A stretch of DNA of 64,000 nt, from positions 1 through 64,000 of the forward strand of contig OENT01000367.1 in assembly GCA_900239685.1 (NCBI GenBank), given 5' to 3'. Shown here one piece after another: positions 52,501-64,000 of the stretch (positions within the stretch are counted from its first letter, which is position 1; each line of letters starts with the position of its first letter). The notes under the pieces were generated by a model, which was given only the letters and a program-made list of their open reading frames with translations, ran no database searches and was not told where the DNA came from. The position numbers were made by a program, and so were the translations under genes. The stretch is from Rotaria macrura. Taxonomy: Eukaryota; Rotifera; Eurotatoria; Philodinida; Philodinidae.

Positions 52501-53081
52501 TTCGCTTGAATCCGCCCACAAATGAACTATCGCGTGACCCATATAATGTACAATGGCAAGGAAATTTAATACTAAAAAATGACCAGGCCTATGTTAGAAC
52601 TCAACTTGTCGCTGGTAATCCACAAATAGCACGTGCATCAATGAACTATTGGAATTCAGATTCAATATCAACGGCATCGACTAATTTACAAACAACTTCA
52701 CATCATAATTTGCGTATATCACAACGCATGCGCCTAGAACAAACACAACTGGAAGGTGTACAGAAACGTATGCAAATGGATAATGATCATTGTATATTAA
52801 TAGCTGAGCCTAATGGTTCAACGCCGGATGAAATACGCATACAACAAAATAATTTAAAAAATGGTGTTATTCGTTATTTTGATGAGAAAAAAGCAGCCGG
52901 AATCGTCAATGTTTTATTGCCCGGTGCATCACAACCATCTTATGTTGTACATATATTTCCACCATGTCAATTTGCATCTGAAATCTTACAGAAACGTGCA
53001 CCGGATACTTATCGTTGTGTTGTTCAAAATAAAATTGAACAAATTTATTTGTTAATTGTCATAACGAGTACAGTTCAATAG
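39175..53081 (+). CDS. SPEN: SPEN/split ends family co-repressor
   Basis: Nuclear RNA-binding scaffold whose SPOC domain recruits co-repressor complexes. Exons: 39175-39299, 39376-39768, 40390-40467, 40560-40676, 40734-40846, 40924-41139, 41220-41380, 41441-41575, 41998-42329, 42402-42452, 42518-42676, 42756-42814, 42888-42962, 43962-45882, 45960-47615, 48514-48664, 48738-50619, 50685-51921, 51991-52253, 52312-53081; 3297 aa, total coding length divisible by three. RRM1 about 19-85 (ANLPET, then GRVQSVKI and the AHNAENI segment); RRM2 about 262-346; RRM3 about 374-446 (TRTLYIGNL); RRM4 about 456-535 (LGFGKSQPTN then VLWLDEIP), the arrangement of human SPEN. The middle about 2500 residues are Ser/Thr/Pro/Asn-rich and disordered, with acidic and Ala/Thr runs. 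SPOC about 3118-3297: VQWQG, RISQRMRLEQTQLEG, KAAGIVNV and HIFPPC are all conserved. The full domain set suggests a working gene. Confidence 0.92.
49485..49535 (+). repeat. (AAT)17 microsatellite encoding poly-Asn in SPEN
   Basis: Seventeen pure AAT codons in a row within SPEN exon 17, giving a run of 17 Asn. A pure codon tract suggests recent slippage expansion, so length variation between alleles is likely. Confidence 0.85.
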
Positions 53082-53349
53082 TTCTGTATGATTTCTTTCT
53101 TTTTTGTTATTTCAATTGTTTTTTTTTCTTTCATTTTCTCTCTTTCTTTTTTTTTGTTCATTCTCCATCTCAAATCTTTTTTCTCTCTTTCTTTCGTATC
53201 TACATACATACACACAGTGTTCTTGTGTACTATTGTAGTCAGTATTCGATGTGATGCTTCTTTATTTTGTATAGTTTCTCATAATCTTCTTCTTCTGGCT
53301 TATGTTGGTTTTCTTTCTCTCCTTTTTCTTGTTTTTTCTTTTTGGTTCT

Positions 53350-53406
<57 letters not shown>

Positions 53407-55943
53407 CTCAATGTCTCCCTTCTCGTATAGACACACACACACACACATATTTATATATATATGCTGATAGAATTATGCGAGCTGTGGGAATAAAAAAAAG
53501 AAGGGAAGAAGAATCAGTGTTTGTTCTGGGTTTTCTTTTTTGTTGTATATTCAATGTTTGTTTGTGTGTGTGATTTAAATAGATGAACGACGTTTATCTT
53601 GTATGCTCACCAGGTTTTCCTTTTTTTTGTTTTTTTTTTCTTTGTGTTTATGGAAGTCTATTTGTTTTTTTTTGTTTCACGCGAATGAAACGCAGTAAAA
53701 CAAAAAGAAAGTATTCTAACTAAAATAACAAGTTACGAATATAAAGGCAACAAAAAGAAATTACGTAATTGATAATAGTTAGCTCTGGTGTCCTGTGTTT
53801 CTTCTTCTAGTTGGTATATCATATTGACTTGGGGATTAATTCTTTGATGATCAAAGACAATGTACTTTGATTGGATAGAAGCAAAAAGAAAGATGTCTAT
53901 GATAATTTACTCATATCTAGTTTGCACACTAACAAAAACAGATAAGTATGGAGAGTATATGTAAGTTCTCAACAATGTGATTATTTCGAGTGACAAATTA
54001 ATACGAATCCTTGTGAGCACTAACAAGAACAGCAGTAGCTCTCACACTGGGTGTTCTATTATTTCTCCTCCTGTTGTTGTTCTTATTGTAGTAGTTGTTG
54101 TTGTTATTATCGATGTTCATTCAATTGCTTAAGCAAGGAATTTCCATCATCGAGACTCAACGGATACCCATTATCGCGCACTCATATGCACCTAGTACGT
54201 GCTTAATATGTGTGCAATGCACCAAGGGCATCATTCACATTTTAATTCGCAATAAGATATCAACAAAGAAAAGCTCGATCCTTCTATAACAATGAATCGA
54301 CTCTAGACATTGGAAAAGAACCTTTTTATTCATTCTCTTAACAAAAGGACCGATCGTTTCTAGGCTTCTATAATTGAATCAAGCGGACGAACAAATTAGT
54401 TTTGACATAGGCTTGCACAACATTTCTACGACATTGTTGCATTTCTTGCCATTATCGATGTCGTAGCAATGCGATCAACGAACGATCTTGGCATCGTCAT
54501 TCTCAAAAATATAAGTAAAGCAATGTTGACTTCTTCGGCCGGAAGCAATAAACATTCTAGTAGATTTTTTAAGAATAAAATCAAATTCGTAAATACTTAT
54601 AGATATGTAATAACATTTTTGTTCACATAACTCATCGAACTAAACATGAAGATCGATCTTTTGTTACCGGGTGCATCTTTTCATTTATTTAATATTTGGC
54701 ATTGCTTTGTATTACTCTTATTTTTTCTTTCCGTTCTCGCTTTTTTTCCTTCATCTTCTGATCTTTCCCATCTTATTTGATGTCACAAATATGGTCTTGT
54801 TCTCAACATCGACCGGCGACTCTCGTTGACAAAGATTAACGAACACCGAGACTACCATATGGCGTTTGTGTATGACATCGATCAATTAACACACTTTTCG
54901 CTTTTGTTTCTGTTAATGATATATTGTCATTACTATCGTGTTATTTTTTTTTCAGTAACATGATAGTAATTAACGACTTCATTAGAAACATCAAAGTTTT
55001 TTACCATTAAAATCAACATTTAGATAATGAAAACTCCTATGTTTCGAGAATTCTATATTAATAAGTTGCTATTATTATTTGTTACAACACGTTCCCCTGT
55101 TGAAGGAACAAGGCCATTGTATTCAATAAAAACAGATGGATTTCAATATCAACATAACATATCCATGATGATGATATAGAAGAAATGAAAATGAAGAGGG
55201 TAAGTTATAGCTACTTGACGATGTCAAGCAAAAAGTAAATGATCACAAACGGGTCATCATATTGACATTTTCTAACCGAGTGTTATGCAAGGGCATCTAT
55301 TCTATGTATGTATTGCCCTTCTATCATTTTCACTATCACTTTTTCGTTATTGTCAAATAGGCATTAAGACAGGAAAGCGAAAAAGAAAAGGTAGTGTTTT
55401 CTTCTTATTCTTCATCATAATTCTTTTCACTTGTCATCCACTAGGCAACAAAAGAGGAAGAAAAAGAAAGACGAAAATCATTGAACACTATCATATTACA
55501 ATTTCCCGTCGATTCTCACACTTTTTCTTCTTAATATTATTATGAAATAAGAGAATAAGATATACAAATAGATTTCCACCTAATAAATGCCAACTCAAAC
55601 CAACAACAAATAATATTAATAAGTATAATAATAAGTTCTAACGATATAAATTGGTTGGTTCGACTATTCAATGGTACCGTCTATTTGATACGCGTGAGAA
55701 CAGATGCACATAAACCTGAAATCAAAGCATATTAGATATAGAGTACAACAAAGGAGCAACAGACGCGCACGCACGTACGCATGCACGCCCTTCTGCTTTC
55801 TCTCCCTCTCTCTCTCTCCATCTTCCTTCCGTCTACCGTTTTTCATTGAAAAAAAAGCAACACCAATTGCGGTCACCTTGTTGTTGTTGTTTTTGTTGTT
55901 TCTCTCTTCGTCTTCTTCTCCTTCTTCTTTTTTTTTCTTTCTC
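53082..55943. other. SPEN 3' UTR and spacer before TIAM-like gene
   Basis: T-rich DNA follows the SPEN stop, with a possible AATAAA at 53489-53494. The rest is AT-rich. From about 55740 on there is a CG-containing (CGCACG) patch and a CT microsatellite (about 55798-55818), and pyrimidine-rich sequence leads to the acceptor at 55963. No RNA gene or credible protein is seen. Confidence 0.4.
53354..53461. repeat. compound (CA)n-(TA)n microsatellite, two blocks
   Basis: Alternating CA runs from 53354 to about 53380, then TA to about 53406. After 24 nt of unique sequence a second AC run (53431-53446) passes into TA. Two adjacent copies of the same CA-to-TA transition suggest a local duplication. 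It lies in the presumed SPEN 3' UTR. Confidence 0.85.
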
Positions 55944-55963
55944 GTCTTTCTTTTTTTTTCCAG
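55944..55963 (+). promoter_or_regulatory. 3' splice acceptor just upstream of TIAM-like start
   Basis: A long T/C run ends in CCAG at 55963, 19 nt before the chosen ATG at 55983. It is the strongest acceptor in the window and must close either a 5' UTR intron or a trans-spliced outron. Two out-of-frame ATGs (55971 and 55979) lie between it and the chosen start. Confidence 0.5.
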
Positions 55964-55982
55964 ATATATCATGAACTGATGA

Positions 55983-58900
55983 ATGAAGAAATCGTCGAAA
56001 GCAACCAAAGCGGTGATGTCCGGTGGCATGTTTATGAATAGTAGCAGTAGCAGTGAAAGTAATTCAGATGATGAAAAATGTCATTTACCAACTGCTGACT
56101 TGATATTTTCTGATACTGAAAAACAAGACGAAGAACAAATCGTTGTTATCAGACGAAATATTAGTAAACTCAAACGACAACAAGGGACGACATCACTCCA
56201 GTCATCATTATCCATTCGAAATATTGCATCACTTGAATCAACTGACAATGGTACATCTCCTATTGCTGATGATGATCATGATGTTATTCTATCTGATCAA
56301 ATGACAATAAAGTATCATCAACATCACTGCCATCATCAATCAATAAATGAAACTACTGATCATGATATAAATCGAGCAAGTTTCAATGAATCTGAACGAA
56401 CAGACAGTGGCATTGGACGTGATAGCGGATCAAGTTGGAGACTTAGCAGTTATAGTGAATCGTTCCCTTATTCTCAACAGCAACAACAACAGCAGCAAGT
56501 AGACAAACAACAAGGTATGTGTAAGTCATTAAAAAGAGATGCATGTATAAAAGTCGATTAGAAAATGACATTGTTAAGTAGCTTTTCTAAGAAATAACAA
56601 TGATGCACATAATCTTTTTGTTTCATGTGAAGGTCGCATGTATAAATGGATTTTTAAGAAAGAAAAAAAGTCTCTATGTAATCAGAACTTTTATATTGTA
56701 GAGTCTTTTATCAAAGGTAGTATTTCTATTCTATCAATGTTAGATTCAGAGTCGAATGATGAACAGGATGATGGTGATGATCGTACAACTGTCCAACAAA
56801 TAAATGTTAATAGTCTATCGTGTAAAGATTCATTTGAAAATTTTCGATTACAAAAAGCAAGGTAAATATATTCTGTTTGTTAAGTTTGTTTTCATTTTAA
56901 AGTAATTTAATGTATTGTCTCTTCTTAGTTGGCTTCATGTTAAACATTGGTTAACTGTTCAACGTCATCATAAAGTTGAATTAGCATCAAAGCGTCAATG
57001 GAAACGTTTTTGGACATGTTTGAAAGGATCAAATATATATTTATACAACGATCATACAGATATAAAACCAAAAATTACAATAAGTAAGTGGAAAATGTTT
57101 AAAGAAAACTATCGAATTCATAGCTGACAAGGTTTTTTGTTACATGAGCATGAAAATAACATTTGAAAACATTCAATATTACATGATGTTCTTGTGTGAA
57201 AGAATAGATAGTTCTCACATCATTAGAAATCGTCGAGTCGTTTTTATCTTCTTACATTGGAATTCAAAATATCGGTTACTATTAGCTCGTCTGGATCGAG
57301 ACATTCGCATTATCAGATATTTTCTGTATGTATGCCTTATTGCACAGTTGACATTTTAGTAGTTTTCTTTTCTTATCCCGTTATAATTGGATAAAAGCTA
57401 CTGAGTTACATAAGAGGTTCTATGTTTCAAAATCAAGAACAGAAAAAAGCAAAAGGGTCGCAGAAAAGTTTTTCCTATCATTTATCGTTAGACTTAAACA
57501 GAACTAGATTCAGCATTTCGTTCTTCGTAGAACACTTCGTTTGATATTTAAACCACAACTTTTCCTATGTAAATCTATGACTTCGATTCAATTATGATAA
57601 TCAAATACGAAATAATTACACTGGAATTTGTATTAGTAGCTTACCTTATGTTAGAAGTAAATAATTTCGAATTCAACTATTTCAATCTAGACAAATCAAC
57701 AGTAGTAGTTAGATATTGAAAATTTGTAAGTTACTTTTATTCTTCCCTAGTACGTCTGACATTATTTACTAACAATACAAACATGCATATTGTAACGATG
57801 CCCAGTAAACAGATAAAAAATATTAATCCTTTGCTTATTGATTTACAATGAAGTTGCTTGAAATCGTTACGGTAAAATCTTTAGATGTGTCCTTAATTGA
57901 GCTCAAGATTGTAGTTTGATAACATTTCTTCGGATTCATTGTCATAAACATGTAGTCGAGCGAATCTCTATGTTGTATACTTCTTAGAATTATTGTAACA
58001 CATTGAAATAGTCTACTAATGCGCAGTATGATGAACAATACGTGGTGTAGCAATAATCGTGGATGAAATGATTTGTATTATATTTAATGTAAAATGATGT
58101 TGTCAATTTCATTGCTTTTATCGATATGAACAGTTGCTTTAGTTTACATTAGTTAGACATGATGAAAATGAGACACATTTGCAAAAGAGTACACTTGTAT
58201 TCTTTCTATCGATGATTATTATTATCGTAAGATGTTGTATTGTTGTTGTCGTGAAAATCTCTTCTAGAAATCATTTTTCAATCGATGGGTTAATCAGATA
58301 TGTTTTTATCATTCATAACTGTCGATAGTTCATTTGCACTTTCTCTTATTGATCTAAAAGAAGATAAGAGAATAAAATTGACTTGGAACAGTCAATTTAT
58401 CGTTTTGAATAGTTACACTTCTTAGATGAATGTTCAACTTCGTATTTTCTATCTGTTATCAAATTTGCTTGTGTCAATGTTTCATACAGATATTCTTCTC
58501 ACAAGAAATACATTCGATTTCTTCAGAACATTCAAACACAGACTGCGGAACACTGTTTTTGGCAGTTCTTATTTATTCATATCTATCATTTACGAACCTT
58601 TCACATGCAGTTACAATCGAAACATAATTACACTGAATCAATGATTTTTCAAATTTAAAACATGAATTAAAATAACATATATGATGATTAACCAAAAACT
58701 AAGAGACGATATGAACATTGTCTTTTGAAATAAATATACATCAACCGAACTGCTTTTAATGTTTCTTTATATGTTTTTTTTAAATCTTTGAGCAATTTAA
58801 AATTTGATTAAACACGGACATTATGAATAAATCTCATTAGTTTTGACTTTCAACAACAAAGTAAAATAAATGTTATTCTCTTTGTCGACAATTAAAATGA

Positions 58901-61900
58901 AACATCAAAACGTGTATTCTTCCTAATTAAGATTCTCAGCTATGGTGTCATTTAATTTTGGATCATAGTGAAAACTGTATGTATGAAAGGAGACAAAAGG
59001 AAGTAAACGAACTAAAACACAATCTATACATACTGCATGTATTTTGTAGGACGATTAATCGCAGATTAGTAATCTATTGTGAGAACGAAAGATGAGATAC
59101 AAAATAAACATTTCTATTGTGTTGCATGTCTTTCTGTATCTTTCTCTTCTTTTAGACATTATTGAAAGTCTTTGTTACCCATTGCCTGAACATCCACATC
59201 GTCAACATGTATTCAGTTTAACAACTCATAATGGTGATACATACTGTTTTCAAGTTTGTTTCATTGCACATAGTTGTATTCAAGTTTTTGCTTTCAAATT
59301 TTGAATATTTCTAGTCATCGGATCAATTAGAATTAGATAATTGGGTTCGAACTATACATTATTATTGTTCATTGAAAACGAATGAAAATTTTTTAAAATT
59401 AACAATTCACGAATTAGAAGATAACATTGAACGTGAAAATAAAATGCGTAAATTAGGTGAATTACAATTGAATTCATCGACAAGTCAAAAAGTTCGTTTA
59501 CTTATATCAAAACAAATTGATGTTTGGGAAAGAAATTTAGAAGCATTTCATATTGATTTATTTCGTAATAAATGTTATTTATGTGCATTGACCAACGATC
59601 GAGATTTACCAAATCCAAAAGATTTACTTTCACAAGCATGTCCAACAACAAAAGCTGCATTGCATAAACTTGCTGCATTCACACCATGTAGTTTTTATGC
59701 GTGTATTGCTGCACGACGACGTTTAGATCGTCATAGATCGAAATATAGATTTTCAAATAAAATTATTAAAGATAATCAAGATAAAGAAGCACAAACAAAA
59801 GTTTATTTGAATACACCAACGGATTGTATCGATTCAATGCAATCACCGACAGTTGATGATCAAACTATCTTACAAATGGTTACGTGTGAATCCAATCCTC
59901 AAATGGTTAGTTTAATAGCATTTTTCTACTTGAAGATATCATTCTAAAATAAATATGAATGAAAAATAAGCTGAATCGTAGCACATCGATATTCCTCTCT
60001 TGAACGCTAATGATAAAAGAAAGACTTTCCAATAAAACATAGCTTATTTTCTTGTTCCATGGAAGGATGTCCGGAATAGCGAAGTGCAAGCGAGCAGAAA
60101 AATATTTGCCTCATCTAAAAGTAAAGACTATATTCAAATGTTCTACAGTTGTAATTAACTTATGCAAAAATCTTATTCACTCAAAAACAGAATATGTAAA
60201 AGAAATAATAACTCAGACAATTATTGAGATGTTTTCTTAGTAAATGAAAAAAAAAAGGAATAAATCCTAAAGAAATTTCTAGGTACTATGCTAATCAACT
60301 CTCGAATGGCTTCATCTATATGACTAAGAGACTTTCTTTTTTCTTAATGTAGTTTATCCGCTTCGCATACATAAGAATCGCTGTGAATGGTTTGAGTACT
60401 TGAAGAGTATCTCCTAGGTTTTGGTATGATAAATAATGATCGGTTTTTTTTTTTGTTTTGCAATCTGTAGAGATATGTTGTTTCGAGAATAAGGAGTTTA
60501 TTTTTGAAAAAAAAGTACACGATGCAAAGCATTGCTAATCTTCTATGGGAAAGAAGTCGCATTAACTGTAATTATCTTTCTACTTTAAAAGTTCGACACG
60601 AACTAATTATTTAGCATATATTAATCATAAAATCACTTTCAGTGTCAGAAGCAAAGTTGCTTTATTATATCGGCTATAATCGATATACGGATTTAAAGGA
60701 ATAAGTAATTGAATCTATGATGTAATTGACATTAAAAGCAATTTGCTTGTCTCAAATGTTTTCATATTGAGTTATTGATAGATTTCAGTTTTTCAATTTT
60801 TGAATATTAAACGTGTCAGTTCAAAAACTGTAGAAGAAAGAGTGTCCGTGTAATTCTTATGAGTAAATGAAATGGAAACGAATAGTTATCGATGTATAAG
60901 CTTGACTTCCAGGAAAGGTTTTATCGTTGATCTCATGAACATGACAGATGCTATCGGCAACGGATGAAATCAAATGATGGATGTCAAGGCTAAATCAGAT
61001 ACTATCTTACAGCTAGCAAAGCTTCGTCTAACATATTTTGACTTCGAAAACAGTTAAATAAATTTTATTTTCTTGTTATCATGACTTTAGAGAACAATTG
61101 TATCAATCAATGAGATGGCAACTGTTGGTGAATTATTACAACGTGTCATTGATAAATTAGGCTTACAAATCGATGATCATTTTCTATATTTTCATTCGAC
61201 TTCTTCACATGGATTTGTACCGAATAGAAATGATAAACTTAGTCATCTTGTATGTTCGATATTAAATTTAAAACATGCTTGACTATTATTCATTTTTCTT
61301 TTCTTCCTTAAGATATATTCGACCATTGAAATACGACGTAAAGTTGTATATCAAATAACATTAAATACTCAACTTGATCTTTTCGGCATTGACATAGTGA
61401 CTGAATTATATCGTGAAAATTCATTACAAGTCATTGTATCCAATGTTAAAAATGAAAGTGAAGCCGAACGATTAGGTGAGAAAGCTTAAAAAACAACTAA
61501 AAAGACACGTTCAACTATCTAATTAGTTACAATCATGTCGTTTCTTTTCTAGGAGTTAAAGAGGGCGATGAAATCGTTATTGTAAATAATGCTATTGTAC
61601 AAGATCTTACGCTTGATACATTGGATCAGTATATTCATCAAGTACCCAATACGGTAACACTTCGTTCATCAAGGTATGTTAAAATAATAGAATCGCAAGA
61701 AAGCATGTAGGAAAATGTTTGTCTTTTGTCTCAATAAATTTAAAGATCCATTGATTCAAACAATGAGCCGAATCGTAAACTTGATTTTTCACATGCGATT
61801 ATTCAAAATTTAATATGTCCACCACCACCACCACGTATTGAAAGATTATCAAGACAAGAACTTCGTGAACTTATTGTTCCGAAACCTGATTTACATTGTT

Positions 61901-64000
61901 CAAATGAAGTCATCCCATCTGTTAGTAACGATACAAAAGAAAATGATCAAACATCATCGTCAGCTCTCGAGCGTCTACTAAAAAATGTTGATGAAATAAG
62001 TCGCTATTGCCGACCGACAACTACGATATTAAATACAAATATAGAGCAAACAAACGTAATCAATCCAACACCACGTATTAAAGCACTCTCAAATGTCCAA
62101 AGATTAAGAAAAGTTATTTTTGAATTGATTGAAACAGAACGATCTTATGTTCAAGTAAATACATACACACCGAAAAGAAAAATACATATATTTTAGTTTC
62201 TAAGGAACTTGAAGTCTTAGAGATACGAATTGATTCTATTAAGTTTAGGGTCATAGAAAATTGTTGTGCTTTTCTTTTCCTCGTTTCAATAGATGATGAA
62301 TCTATCCTATTGAGCTACGTGTAATAAAAAGCAAACATCTAATTTTATCCATATTGCTATGAAGACAGCTGTTTCAAAAAGACATAGATAAACAGCAGTA
62401 TATTAACAGCTGTCGCTCATCCATCCTATGCGATTCTTTTTTCGAACAGAAAATACCTTTGATGGAATAACAATCGTAAAATATTTAGTATATATGGAGT
62501 TCAGAACATCTCTTACAGAAATAACGTTCATTGCATCTCTAGAATACTTCTGAGCACTCAACGTATTAAGTAGAATGGTTTCTATGTTGTTCAGGTGTTT
62601 TGGATCCTTCTTCATTCATAAAGTATTCTATGACTCTACAAATATATATGTGGTACTTTGTAAAACTCTTATGAATACATGCCACCATTTGATCTTCTTT
62701 CTGAAAAAATATCGGATTTCGAACTAAACACAAATAATGTTCTATACAATTTGAGACATCACTTGGCTCTAAACAATTTTCTATCAATGTTTTATTGAGT
62801 GTCAGAATCTTTAACTTGTTAGTTATAGTAATCGTATGCGAATAGTTTTCCTTTACCGTACGTAACGCACAACATTGATTCTCTCAATTCTAACTATGTA
62901 TGAATGTTCTCTAAATTTGACTGATTGCGTCAGAATTCCAACCATAGATATCTGATTTTATTAGGATCTATTATCTACCGTGATATTATCTTATGAAGAA
63001 TTAAGAATATGTAGAGAAAACTGTCAAAATCTAATTCAACAGTGTCTAAGTCTCAATCTCTCGTAGTAAAATTCAACTATGATGAATGACATGATCTTTT
63101 TCAATCGGAAACAGTTCAGCAAAAATTAGGTAAATATTCATATGTAACTAGCTCGTTTCTTTTAAACTAATTTTTCATTTACTCATCCATAAACATTCGA
63201 ACGATGAGATTGATGATTCAATTCAATTAGACAATGCTCTCATCATTCATCAAACTTGAAACACATATCTGAATCTATTCAAATGGAAAGTTCTACAATA
63301 ATATTGTATAAAGGGGAAAGAAAACATCTAAACCGTTGGATGTCTAGAACTGGTTGAGTTGTGCTAATTGATTCCACTTGTGTTTTCAGCATAAGCAAAC
63401 AAAACAAAAACGCGAAGAATTTTAAAGAAATCTTATCAAATCCCCATTCTTAATACTTTTCAAGCCTATCTATTGAATGAATGCAATCTTTAGTGTTTTT
63501 TTGTGGCACGAGCTGACCTCGAAAATTCTGTTTACATATCTATTGATGGATAGTGCTTTTCGAATTGTCAATAGATTTATCTTAAGTATTTTATTTCAGG
63601 ATATGCAACGATTACTTGAACGATACATTGAACCATTACGTGATGATTCAAAACTTCTTCCTGCCGATTCTATTGAATCATTATATGTTAGTGTTAAATC
63701 AATACATCAATTACAACAAACATTTCTTAAACGTCTTGAATCAAATGTTCCAACGGAAATACTTGCTTACAATGCTATTCATGAATTTCGAGTATGATCA
63801 TTGTAGTTCAATCTCATGTTTATTCTCATAGAAAACGAATTCATTTGTTTTCTAGGATATTCTCGTATCAATAGCTGATACATTTCTTTCATATTCACAA
63901 TATTTTAAATTATATTCAACATTTTGTGCTATGCATTTACGAATGAATCGTTTACTTGATATTCATCAAAATAATCAACATTTGAAAGAGTTCCTAGCTG
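55983..64000 (+). CDS. TIAM: TIAM/still life Rac guanine nucleotide exchange factor, partial
   Basis: Activator of the small GTPase Rac at membranes. Exons: 55983-56514, 56633-56861, 56929-57083, 59156-59253, 59315-59905, 61091-61249, 61313-61475, 61553-61673, 61746-62154, 63600-63791, 63855 to the window end; about 931 aa are present and the 3' part is missing. The N-terminus is Ser-rich with a Gln run near 167-174. PH domain with coiled-coil extension about 254-430 (ELASKRQWKRFWTCLKGS, VFSLTTHNGDTYCFQ, then WERNLEAFHIDLFRNKCY), RBD about 536-590, PDZ about 594-683 (ERLGVKEGDEIVIVN), proline-rich linker, and DH starting near 798 (LRKVIFELIETERSYVQDM, then LLERYIEPL). This order matches TIAM1/2 and Drosophila still life. 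Introns 3, 5 and 9 are long (1.2-2.1 kb). The catalytic DH core and second PH lie beyond the window. Confidence 0.88.

Noticed and set aside
53088-53573. 161-codon plus-strand frame after the SPEN stop
   Set aside because: Composed of poly-Phe, Ser and repeat dipeptides from T-rich and CA/TA sequence. This is 3' UTR, not a gene.
62410-62900. Two overlapping minus-strand frames in TIAM intron 9 that could be joined by one frameshift
   Set aside because: The frames are about as long as chance frames elsewhere in this AT-rich window, need a frameshift to link and show no motif or splice signal. I treat them as random.
62965-63066. Plus-strand acceptor followed by a 33-codon frame with stop, which could be an alternative last exon of the TIAM-like gene
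   Set aside because: It is in phase with exon 9, but the peptide does not resemble the DH domain, whereas 63600-63791 continues DH perfectly. No supporting polyadenylation signal was seen.

Overview
This window is nuclear DNA of an intron-rich, AT-rich animal. The best guess is a bdelloid rotifer (Rotaria/Adineta type). The reasons are: many GT-AG introns, most of them about 45-80 nt; orthologues of animal-only genes (SPEN, TIAM/still life, GCC2); and a small protein at 2726-3100 that resembles a domain I know mainly from the N-termini of bdelloid ADP-ribosyltransferase-like proteins. Strong 3' splice sites lie just before several start codons, which fits the spliced-leader trans-splicing reported for bdelloids. 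The species call is inference. The gene models were assembled by hand from splice signals and homology, and all five multi-exon models that end in the window close in frame.

Layout. 1-3960: repeat-rich flank with a degenerate CGGATTCC-type tract, a non-autonomous piggyBac-like foldback element with TTAA target duplication (826-1880), and a 124-aa minus-strand gene. 3961-11185: a kinesin-6 (KIF20-like) motor, 15 exons, 1031 aa. 11186-17706: a gene-poor 6.5 kb with a foldback MITE (16647-16995) and weakly supported minus-strand coding islands (14.3-16.1 kb). 17707-19281: an unrecognised 481-aa Ser-rich protein. 19648-20343: a 164-aa homeodomain protein with Lys50, preceded by a TATA box. 22639-24294: ALG3 mannosyltransferase, 7 exons, 434 aa. 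26337-36288: GCC2/GCC185-type golgin with C-terminal GRIP domain, 17 exons, 1467 aa. 39175-53081: SPEN/split-ends co-repressor with four RRMs and a SPOC domain, 20 exons, 3297 aa. 55983-64000: TIAM/still life Rac GEF (PH, RBD, PDZ, start of DH), cut by the window end.

The genes do not form one pathway. They cover cytokinesis or mitotic transport (kinesin-6), N-glycan precursor assembly in the ER (ALG3), trans-Golgi tethering (GCC2), transcriptional repression (SPEN, homeodomain protein) and Rac signalling (TIAM). All recognised genes except the small 2726-3100 gene are on the plus strand. I found no convincing multi-gene undescribed system. The items most worth checking are the stand-alone rotifer domain, the piggyBac foldback element, the divergent homeodomain gene and the minus-strand islands.
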